Assembly (NCBI GenBank): GCA_016209245.1
Contig: JACQWN010000247.1
Span: 1 to 34,627, forward strand
Origin: Bacteroidia bacterium
GTDB lineage: Bacteria; Bacteroidota; Bacteroidia; Bacteroidales; BM523
Direction: 5' to 3'
DNA: 34,627 bases
Shown here: in pieces, positions 1 to 10,000 of the stretch
Layout: the number at the start of each line of letters is the position of its first letter
Position numbering within the stretch: the first letter of the stretch is position 1
Made by a program: the position numbers and the translations under genes
The notes under the pieces: model-generated
What the model was told of the DNA's origin: nothing
The model's database searches: none
The model's input: the letters and a program-made list of their open reading frames with translations, nothing else

Positions 1-471
1 ATACAGGTTTCTGTTTATCCAAAACCCTTTTTTTATTGTGGTATCAAGTAAAATTTTAAAATTATGGATTAACCCTGTCTTATGTGCTTTTAATAATATT
101 CCAATGAACCCTGTTTTATTAATTTCATAGATTTCAGCAATCCTGCGTGCATCGGTTTCGTCAACAACTATCAGGTCTGCTTTTAACTCCAAAGCCAAAG
201 CAATGACTTCAGATTCGCCGTAATCTAAGTCTTTACGAAATGCTTTTACCAGATATTTGTCTTTTACTTCTTTGATATTAATAATTTTCCGTTCTATCAA
301 TTTATTTATTTCTTCAATTTCATCTTTATGCTTTGCATTAACTACAACCTCTTCATAAACTGCATTTGGAATAATTATTTTAGAATACAGTTTTTCAATA
401 AGATCTAACTTATCAATTTTTGACAAATTGATTAAAGGAGAGGAATTGAAAATAATTTTATGATTTGGCAT
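1..471 (-). CDS. DUF3368 PIN-like toxin (3' end beyond window)
   Basis: This is the likely toxin of a type II toxin-antitoxin pair, a PIN-fold putative RNase. I translated 157 codons from the ATG at 471 to base 1 with no stop, so the C-terminus lies outside the window. The N-terminus carries the family-typical NSSPLINLSKI stretch (residues about 9-19) with an early Asp at DKLDLI, then IIPNAVYEEV. The C-terminal half has LDYGESEVIALALELKAD and IVVDETDARRIAE, which supply the acidic residues expected of a PIN active site, followed by TGFIGILLKAHKTGLI. This order matches DUF3368 proteins. The start overlaps the end of the upstream UPF0175 gene by 14 bp, which indicates translational coupling. 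The identification is by motif recognition; toxicity is inferred from the family. Confidence 0.88.
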   Translation of the reverse strand, partial: MPNHKIIFNSSPLINLSKIDKLDLIEKLYSKIIIPNAVYEEVVVNAKHKDEIEEINKLIERKIINIKEVKDKYLVKAFRKDLDYGESEVIALALELKADLIVVDETDARRIAEIYEINKTGFIGILLKAHKTGLIHNFKILLDTTIKKGFWINRNLY

Positions 472-709
472 ATTTCAAGTCCTCTTTATAACTTTCAAAA
501 TCATAGTGTCTTTCGATTTTTCGCTTCCCAAGTTCTTCATGAAACTCCCATTTTGTCATTCGTGCTAATTCGCGGGCTTTCCCAAGCGAAAGAATATTTT
601 TTTGATAAAGTATAAAACTTAATTCCCGAAGTAAAACAGCTTCTTTTTGAGGCTCGGGCAGGCAAATAGCTCTATAGATTGTTGAGGGTATTTTTAGATT
701 TAAATCCAT
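458..709 (-). CDS. UPF0175 family antitoxin
   Basis: This 83-aa protein is the putative antitoxin for the DUF3368 protein encoded just downstream. UPF0175 proteins are short and helical. This one shows the typical layout: an N-terminal strand (LNLKIPSTIY), a helical segment (EPQKEAVLLRELSFILYQ), and the characteristic LSLGKARELARMTKWEFHEELGKR, a helix-turn-helix-like region in which a short phrase (lsl/gkA.elag.s..eF...L) is the family signature. The tail (HYDFESYKEDLKYAKS) is acidic/helical, probably the toxin-binding part. The first Met is at 709 and a well-formed Bacteroidota promoter lies 27-57 bp upstream. Autoregulation of the promoter is expected for such pairs but is not shown by the sequence. 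Confidence 0.85.
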   Translation of the reverse strand: MDLNLKIPSTIYRAICLPEPQKEAVLLRELSFILYQKNILSLGKARELARMTKWEFHEELGKRKIERHYDFESYKEDLKYAKS

Positions 710-735
710 AATAAAAAGTATTTTATGATAATATG

Positions 736-766
736 CAAATTTAACTTATTTTAAAGAATATACAAA
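736..766 (-). promoter_or_regulatory. Bacteroidota promoter of the toxin-antitoxin operon
   Basis: On the minus strand, TTTG (763-766) is followed by exactly 19 bp and then TAAATTTG (736-743). This is a full match to the Bacteroidota sigma-ABfr consensus (TTTG, N19, TAnnTTTG). It lies just upstream of the UPF0175 start at 709, giving a short leader of about 20 nt. Confidence 0.75.
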
Positions 767-840
767 AAATTGTAACTATCGTCAGTAGAGATGACATCTT
801 TTTGCTATAAATCTTAACTCTATCTCAAATATCGTTATGT

Positions 841-939
841 TCATTCATTTTTAAGCTTTTGATAATACTCTAGTAAAGCAACTTTTTCGCCCCAATCGTA
901 ATACTCTTTTTCAATTTCATACGAAAATCCATCAGGCAT
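841..939 (-). CDS. Small ORF of 32 aa, unknown
   Basis: An ATG at 939 opens a 32-codon frame beginning MPDGFSYEIEKEYYDWGEK and ending at a TGA at 841-843. The composition is protein-like: acidic and aromatic-rich, probably helical, with YYDW and LEYYQKLKNE. It starts 12 bp after the stop of the decayed DUF4258 gene, in the same frame, so it may be a small operon partner of that gene or the tail of a decayed one. I do not recognise a family, and it may not be expressed. Confidence 0.35.
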   Translation of the reverse strand: MPDGFSYEIEKEYYDWGEKVALLEYYQKLKNE

Positions 940-951
940 ATTAACTGATTT

Positions 952-1053
952 TTAAAAATATTTGACAATTATAGTAATAATAATCCAATCTTCAATTACT
1001 ATCGCCCCTCTTTCGAGGCAACGCTTTGCCGCATGTTCGTGTACTTTAACCAT
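952..1053 (-). pseudogene. Internally deleted DUF4258 gene remnant
   Basis: A 33-codon frame from the ATG at 1053 to a TAA at 952-954 joins two pieces that normally sit at opposite ends of a DUF4258 protein. The N-terminal piece is MVKVHEHAAKRCLERGA (the conserved H-x-H...R...ERGA entry). The C-terminal piece is EDWIIITIIVKYF (the terminal strand, commonly W-x-V-I-T-V-I-V-K-Y-F, then stop). From recalled family members, the central part of roughly 50 residues is absent, so this is probably an in-frame internal deletion that leaves a mini-ORF. DUF4258 proteins are small RelE/barnase-like proteins often found in toxin-antitoxin-like loci. The family assignment of so short a piece is from memory of the motifs and is moderately secure. 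Confidence 0.5.
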
Positions 1054-1064
1054 AAAAAATAAAT

Positions 1065-4000
1065 CTACCTGATAATCGTCACTGTTCCCGCATACGGCTC
1101 AAGGTCATTATGCAAATCAATAATATACATATATGGTCCAATAGGCAATTTACGTCCATTATATGTTCCATCCCATCTTTTACCATCATATTCACTGCCG
1201 GAGCCATCGGATTCGAATACTTTATCACCCCAGCGGTTAAATACCTGAATTGTAATCTGACGGTAAAGCTCAATATTCAGCAGTTCCCAATCATCATTAT
1301 AATTATCGTCATTCGGTGTAAAGGCGGTGGGAATAGTTAAACATTCCAGTTGAATATAACCGACTTCAATAGTGTCGAACATCGAACAATCGTATTCGTC
1401 TCTTACAGTTACATAATATTTACCAATAACAAGCTCAGTCGCAGGATTGGAAATTTGTCCGTCGCTCCAGTCAAAAGAATATTCTCCTGTTCCACCGGTG
1501 ATTGTCAGGTGAATTTCTCCGTCGTGATGGTCGCGGCAGGATGTTTTGACAACACTGTCTTCGATTACAATTAAAGGAGGCTGGCTGACGCTGATAAACA
1601 TTGTTGTATCGCAGTCCTTTGCATCGGTAATGGTTACATAGTATATTCCGGAACTAAGATTCATTGCAACAGAAGCGAATTGACCGTTTGACCATAAATA
1701 TTGATAGCTGCCATTGCCTCCGGCAGGATACATTTGTATTAATCCATCGTTGCCTCCATAACAGCTTACATTAATAATTGCGGGTATCCCCGGTTCGAGA
1801 TAAAGAGGTTCGGTTATGGTTACAGAAGAATTGGCTGGGCAGCCATTGGCATCCTGCATTAGAACCACATAACCGGCGGTGGTGGGAAGTAACAATGTAG
1901 CTGTATCCGACAGGACGTCAACTGATTGAAATACAATTGTATCTGAAGTATCTGCAAGTACAACAGTAAACGAATAATAAGGTACACCACCGGTTCCTTG
2001 CATAATCACTTGTCCGTCGCCTGCATCACGGCAACTGACAGGTACAGGTGTAGCGGATAAAGTAAGATTTAAAGGCGCCGGGACAATAATGATTGAAGCC
2101 GTACCAGTACATCCAATCGCATCCGTAATAGTCACAGAGTATGAACCCTCGATAAGGCTATCGGCTGTCTGTGTTGTTTGTCCGTCGTTCCATAAAAACG
2201 TAAAAGGCGGTATTCCTGCGGGCATATTAACTGTCGCTGAACCGAGTCCTCCGTGACAAAGTATCTGGTTTACGGGGTAGGGGATAACATTGTTTTGGCC
2301 CTGCGTGTTAACAGAGAACTCAAATGTTGCAGTGCAATTGTTTACATCTGTTATTGAAATATTATGATTGCCATAGTAAAGGTTATTAGCCACTGAATCG
2401 GTCTCACCGTTTGACCAGAGCCATGTATATGGCGCAGTTCCGCCGGTTATTTCATAAAATGTGGCCGAACCTGTGGAATCACCGCAGGCAGTCGGAACAG
2501 GCTCCGGAAACGACCAGCTTAGCTCTTCCGGTTGATAAATCAGCATTGAGTCAATTAATTTACATTTATAATAATCAGTTATCGTAACTTCATATTCGCC
2601 CGCTATTAAGCTGTCAATATCTTGAGTCGAATATCCATAATTCCATAGATAAGTGTAAAAAGGAGTTCCCCCTGTAACTGTGACGTCAATAGCTCCATCA
2701 TCGCCATTATAACAAGTTACATTTGTAACATTAAAGCTGAGCGCCAAAGGTTCTGTTGGCTGAGAAATAATTATAGAATCACATACAACCTGGCAATTAT
2801 TTACATCGGTTACAGTTGCTGTATATATGCCGGAAGAAACATTCATAATATCCTGAGAAGTATGCCCCGAATTCCATAAATATGTGTATGGGATAGTTCC
2901 GCCAAATACTGATAAATTAATACCTCCGGTCGAATCGCCGTAACATAAAGCATCGGTAACAACAATGGCTGCAAATAATGAATCGGGTTGAGTAAGAGAT
3001 ATTAAAGCAGTATCTGCACAGTTATTAACATCGGTAACTGTAAGCGAATAAGTACCAACAGGTAAATTTGTAATGACAGGCGTAGTGTCATTTGTTGACC
3101 ATAAATAATTAAATGGGAGATTACCTCCACCTACATCTGCTATGATTGTTCCATTATTCATTTCATAACATGTCAGGTCGGTCTTAACAAGTGAAATATG
3201 TGGTTTGCTGAAAATTGACATAGAAGTATCTAATATACAATCGTTTGCATCTGTAATTGTAACAATATAAAGGCCCGGTCCGATGCTATCAATATCTTCG
3301 GTTGTTTGACCGTAATTCCATAAGTAGTTATAATAAGGAATCGAATCGTTTTGTGTACCGCCTGAAACGGTTAGATTAATAAATGCTTCGTATTCAAAAT
3401 AACAATTAACCGAGGGTAAAACAATCGAAACAGACAGAGATGTATCGGGTTCGGTTAAGGTATCGCTTGCCATATCTGTACACCCATTGGCATCGGTAAC
3501 AGTAATCATATATATACCTGCTGTAACATTAGAAATAGACGAGGATGACTGACCGTTATTCCATGAATAAGAATAAGCCGGCCTTCCGCCCTGAACATAA
3601 GAAATATCAATTGAACCGGTTGATTCACCATAACAATTCACATCTTGTACTATAAGCTCGCCAATTTGTAGTTCCATAGGTTCTAAAAGTGTCACCGAAT
3701 CAACTTTAATGCAACCATTGGCATCGGTTACTGTAACTTTATAAAAACCGCCCGGTAAATTTGATACGGAAGTTGTAGTGTCGGGAGGGAAAGTATTCCA
3801 TAGATATGAATATGGTGTAACTCCTCCAAATACAACTAAATCCACAACTCCCGTACTATCGCCGTTACACAAAATTTCATTTGTCGTCATTATAGTAGTA
3901 ATAACAGGTGGTTGAGTAATAGCAACCGATGCCGTTGCCAGACAATAATTTGCATCAACGACAGTAACGGAATAATTATTACTGGCATTAATACTATCCA

Positions 4001-7000
4001 AATCTTCATCTGTTTGTCCGTAGTTCCAGTAATACATATAAGGCGATGTACCGCCTGTCACGGTCAATTCAATTGAACCGGTATAATTTCCATAACATAA
4101 AACATTCATTCCTGCGAGGCTTGCAGTTAATTCAGATAATGGCTGGTCGACTATAGCTATATCAATAATTGAACAATTATTAACATCTGTCACTGTAACA
4201 TAAAATGTATCAGCTGGCACATTATTTAAATCCTGGCTATTAAATCCGTTTGACCATTCGTAATAAAACGGCATAGTACCTCCGTTTACCGATAAATCAA
4301 TCATACCGGTTGAGCCTCCATAGCAATCAACATTATAAACAGTAACACCGGTAGTCAGAACACCAGGTTCGGTAATATTAGCAGAAGCTATTGCTGTGCA
4401 TCCGTTAGCATCGGTAACAGTAACTGAATAAATACCCGGAGGAATACCAAGCAAATCTTCTGAAGAAGAACTGTCAGACCATAAATAGGTAAATGGCGCA
4501 GTGCCGTCGCTGGTTTCTAAATCGGCTATTCCATCCGAACTCCCGTTACATGATACGTTGGTTTTTATTATATATGCAGTAAACCATGATGATGGCTGGG
4601 TAATAGTTACTGATGACGATGAAGTACATAAATAATCATCCGTAACGGTAACACCATATACCCCAGCCTGGACATTTGATAAATCTTCATTAGTATTTCC
4701 ATTCGACCATAAATAAGAATACGGGGAAGCGCCTCCTGAAACAACAATATCAGCAGCGCCGGTAGAATTATTAAAGCAGTCAATATTAGTAATATTGGAA
4801 AAAATACTAATACCTGTAGCAGGTTCGGTAATTGTAACCGTGTCTGTCACTGTGCAATTTTTAAAATCTGTCACAATAACATAGTAAATACCTTGTGGTA
4901 CTCCGTATAAACCAGGGTTAGTATTACCATTAGACCAATCGTAAGAATATGGCATAGTGCCGCCTGAAACGGTCAAATAGGCTGAACCGTCAGCTCCTCC
5001 CTGACAAGTTACGTCTGTGGCAGTGATGTTTGCAGTCAACAGTGGAGGTTCGTTTAAAGAAACAGCAGCAGTTGCAGTAATATTATTGGCATCAGTGACA
5101 GTGACAAAATAATTTCCGGCAGCCAGATTTGTCAAATCTTCGGTTGTATCTCCGGTTGACCAGAGAAAGGTATATGGTGGAGTGCCTCCGGAAAACGTAA
5201 GATTCGCTTCGCCTGTGCTTTCTCCATTACAGTTCACATTAGTGCCTGAAATGAAAGCCGAGATAGCTCCGGGTTCATTAATTGTTACGGAAGCTGCGGC
5301 AGTACACCCATTTGCATCTGTTACTATTACTGAATAAGTTCCTGCTGATAAGCTGTCAATATCTTCGGCGCTTTCGCCATTAGACCAGATAAATGTATAA
5401 GGTATAGTTCCATCCGATACTGTTAAATCTGCAGAACCATCATCACCACCAGGAGTAGTTACATCACTTCCTGTAATGCTTGCTGATAATGCCGCTCCCG
5501 GTTGTGTTATTGTAACAGAAGAAGTGGCCGTACATCCGTTTGCATCGGTAACAGTAACCGCATATACTCCTGCTGTAATACTGTTTAAATCCTGACCGAT
5601 TGAACCACCGGGCGACCATAAATAAGTATAAGGCGCTATACCTCCGCTCGGAGTTAGATCGGCACTTCCATTTGAGCCTCCGAAGCAACTTACACCGGTT
5701 CCAATTATTGTTGCTGTTACCGGTGCAGGTTCGGTTATAGAAACGGAAGCTGTAGCTGTACATCCGTTATTGTCGGTAACTGTTACATTATATGTGCCGA
5801 GCGGAATGCCGGTTATTGTTTGAGTATTAACTCCACCTGTCCATAAATAGTTATATCCGGGAGTACCTCCGGTTGGATTCGCAGTTGCCGATCCTGTTGA
5901 ATCTGAGGAACAAGCCACATTAATTTGTGAGGTAAGAACAGATAATGCAGCCGCAGGTTGGGTAATGGTGACACAAGCCGTTGTGGTACAAGAATTTGCA
6001 TCGGTAATTGTAACGCAATATGTTCCGGCCGACAGGTTGGATATAGTTTGTGTAGTTGGTCCGACATTCCATAAATAAGTGTACGGAGAAGTTCCGTCGG
6101 TAGGAGTTGCAGTTGCCGAACCTGTTGAATTTCCAAAACAAGCTACATTATTTTGTGATGTAGTTACTGCCAGCGCTGCGGAAGGTTGACCAATAGTTAT
6201 GGAACCTGTGCCGGTACACCCGTTTGCATCGGTAACAGTAACATTATAGATTCCGGCTGAAATATTTGTTAAATCCTGACTGGTTGAACCGCCTGGTAAC
6301 CATGAATAAGTATATGGTGCAGCGCCTCCGCCTGGTGTCAAATTGGCGATACCGGTTGAACCACCGAAACATGAAGCATCGGTGCCGGTAATTGTTGCTG
6401 TTACAGGATCAGGGTCTGTAATTGTAACCGATGTTGTGACTGTACATCCTTCAGCATCAGTTACTGTAACTCCATAAATACCGGCAGACAGATTTATTGC
6501 CATAGCATTAGCCTGGCCACCGGTCCAAAAATATGTGTATATTGGAGTTCCACCGTTAGCAGCGACAGTCGCAGAACCATTGGCGCCTCCGTCACAGGTC
6601 GCATTGGAAAATGATGTAATGCTTGCGTTCAAAACGGCCGGTTGTGTAATAAGCACTGTAGCATTAGCAGCGCAATTAAGAGCATCGGTAACCGTTACAG
6701 AAACATTTCCTGCACTTAATCCATTAACTGTATTTGTCAATAATGGATCATTCATACTGGATGCCCCTGTAGACCACTCATAATCATAAGGCGATGTGCC
6801 TGATGAAACAGTAACAGTTGCAGAACCGTCGCTGCCTCCATTGCAACTGACATTTGTACTGGAAGTAATAGTAGCGGCAGGGGCGCCTGCATCGCTAATA
6901 TTTGCAGTTATTGTTAATGTGCAGCTATTGTTGTCAGATACTGTCACCGTATATGCTCCCGCACTTAATCCGGATATATCCTGAGTTGTGGATCCGTTCG

Positions 7001-10000
7001 ACCAAAGATATGTATATGGAACGATACCACCCCCAACTGTTAGATCAATTGTTCCTGTCGCTCCTCCGCAAACAGAATTTGTGAAGGTTGATGATAATGT
7101 TATTGATGCAGGTTCATTAATAACCTGGCTATCTGTTGCGGTACATCCATTAAAATCGGTAACCGTAATATTATATGTTCCGTCACACAAATTGTTTGCA
7201 GTCGGAGTTGTTTGCAAATTACTCCATATATAGCTGTAAGGCGCGGTACCTCCGCTTGGAGTAACAGTGGCCGTACCGTTACATGTACCATTGCAGGTTG
7301 CATCAGTTCCCGTCGTTATAAGAGACAGAACCGCCGGCTGCGTAATTGTAACTGAAGTAGTTGCGGTACAGGAATTGGCATCTGTAACCGTCACATAATA
7401 CAAGCCGGCAGGTAGAGACGCAATGCCTTGCGTCTGTGCTCCTGTGCTCCATAGATATGAATAACCAGGTGTTCCGCCCGAAGGATTTACAGTGGCTGAA
7501 CCTGTCGAATTTCCATTACACAGCACATTGGTTTGTGACGTTGTAAGGCTTATTCCCGATGCAGGTTGAGTAATATTGATTGAAACAACATTAGAACATG
7601 CATTTGCATCGGTTATAGTAACAGAATAAGTTCCAGCAGTAATATTAGATAAATCTTGAGAAGTTGCACCGCCCGGGTTCCATAAATAAGTATAAGGAGG
7701 AATTCCTCCGGTTACGGTTAAATCGGTTGCGCCTGTTGCTGCACCATAACATAATACGTTTGTTCCTGTAAGAGTAGTATTCATTTTTGGAGGTTGAGTT
7801 ATAGTAATACATGTAGAAGCGGTACAGGAATTAGCATCAGTAACGGTAACACAGTATGTTCCTTCCGGTAATCCTGAAATATCCTGAGTTGTAACGCCTG
7901 TATTCCATAAATATGAATATGGTGAAGCGCCTCCTGAAACCGTCAAATCGGCGGATCCGTCGCTTAGCCCCTGACAGGTTACGTTTGTGGCGATTATGTT
8001 TGAAGATAATACTGTCGGTTGAGTGATAGTAACAGAAGCTGTTGTTGTAACAGAATTATTATCCGTAACAGTAACTGTATATGTTCCTGCAGTCAAACCG
8101 GAAATATCCTGTGAAGTGGCAGAATTTGACCACAAATATGTGTATGGCGCCACACCGCCGGAAACGCTTAAATCGGCAATACCATTATTACCTCCGTTGC
8201 AGGTAACATTTGTTCCGATAATAGTTGCTGTTAATGGTGAGCCGGGTTGTGTAATTGTTATGCATGCCGAAGTTGTGCATCCGTTAGCATCGGTAACAGT
8301 AACGCAATATGTTCCTGCGGGAATATTTGTTAAATCCTGAGATATCGCTCCCGTATTCCACAGATAAGTATATCCAGGTGTACCGCCCGAAGGTGTTAAA
8401 TTGGCAACTCCATCTGAACCGCCGAAAAATGTAACATTTGTGCCAACAATACTTGCTGAGACTGCAGAAGCCGGTTGTGTAACAGTTACGGAACCTGTCG
8501 AAGTACATCCGTTTGCATCGAATACTGTCACAAAATATGTACCTGCAGGGAGATTAGTTATTGTTTGAGATATTGCCCCTGTACTCCAGGAATAAGTATA
8601 ACCCGGTGTACCGCCTGCAGGATTTGCTGTTGCAGAGCCGGTTGAACCTCCGAAACAAGCAACATTTGTTTGTGTTATTGAAACTGATACGGCGGAAGCA
8701 GGTTGAGTAATAGTTACTGACGCTGTACCTGTGCAACCACCGGCATCGGTAACTGTTACAGTATAAGTTCCTGCCGGGCGATTCGTGATTGTTTGAGTAT
8801 TCGCTCCTGTATTCCATAAATATGAATAACCTGGTGTTCCACCTGAAGGATTTGCAGTTGCAGAACCATTTGAACCTCCAAAACAAGTAACATTTGTTTG
8901 TGTAGTAGTAACCGTTACTCCTGACGGAGGTTGAGTAATAGTAACGGAAGCCGTAGCGGTGCAACCACCGGCATCGGTAACTGTTACAGTATAAGTTCCT
9001 GCCGGACGATTAGTTATAGTTTGAGTATTTGCTCCTGTATTCCATAAATATGAATAACCGGGTGTACCGCCTGCAGGATTTGCAGTTGCAGAGCCGTTTG
9101 AACCACCGAAACAACTAACACTTGTTTGTGAAGCAGTAACCGATACTCCTGATGGAGGTTGAGTTATAGTAGCAGAAGCTGTAGCAGTACAGCCATTGGC
9201 ATCGGTAACTGTTACAGTATAGGTTCCTGCGGGGCGATTGGTGATAGTTTGAGTATTAGCCCCGGTATTCCATGAATATGAATATCCGCCTGCACCGCCT
9301 GAAGGATTTGCTGTAGCCGAGCCGGTTGATTGTCCGAAGCAGGCTACATTAGTCGTTGTTGTTGTAACCGATACTGCTGAGCCAGGTTGGGTAATTGTGG
9401 CTGAGACGGTAGCAGTACATCCTTTTGAATCGGTAATTGTAACAGTATATGTTCCTGCCGGGCGGTTAGAAAGATCTTGTGTAACAGCACCCGTGTTCCA
9501 TAAATAGGAATAGCCGGGAGTTCCTCCGGAAGGCGTTAAATCTATTGCACCTGTTGATTGCCCGAAGCACTGCACATTAGTAATGAGGGTTGAGCCGGAC
9601 AGGGCGGCGGCGGGCTGAGTGATTGTTGTCGAGGAGGTCGCTATACACCCATTAGCATCGGTAACGGTAACATTATAGGTGCCTGCAGGGCGATTGGAGA
9701 TATCCTGGGTAGATGCAGTGAACCCAAATGGGCCTGTCCACCAATAGCTATAGCCAGGAGTTCCGCCGGAAGGGGTCATATCAATTGCACCCGTGGATTG
9801 GCCGAAGCAATTTACATTAGTAATAACGGTAAAGGAAATAGAAGGAGAGCCAAAATTTCCAACTGTTCCGCTTGCTACTGAATTACAGCCGCTTCCATCA
9901 AATACTGTTACGGTATAAGTTCCCGGGGTTAAATTGTTTATACATTGAGTATTCTGTCCTGTATTCCATGAAAAAGTGTAAGGAGGCAATCCTGCATTAA

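Larger units (their letters stand above)
710..1064. other. Intergenic region between adhesin 1 and the TA operon
   Basis: This 355-bp stretch holds the TA promoter (736-766), the 32-aa ORF and the decayed DUF4258 frame. A small dyad (GGCAA...TTGCC, 1018-1031) sits inside the DUF4258 remnant downstream of the adhesin stop. It lacks a T-tract on the minus strand, so I do not call it a terminator. Confidence 0.5.

Noticed and set aside
1018..1031. GGCAA/TTGCC dyad as a terminator for adhesin 1
   Set aside because: The stem is short, has no T-tract, and is part of the decayed DUF4258 reading frame.
6535..8964. Many open frames of 60-136 codons on both strands inside the adhesin genes
   Set aside because: They are out-of-frame shadows of SprB repeats, lack signal peptides or family motifs, and repeat the same pseudo-text in each unit.
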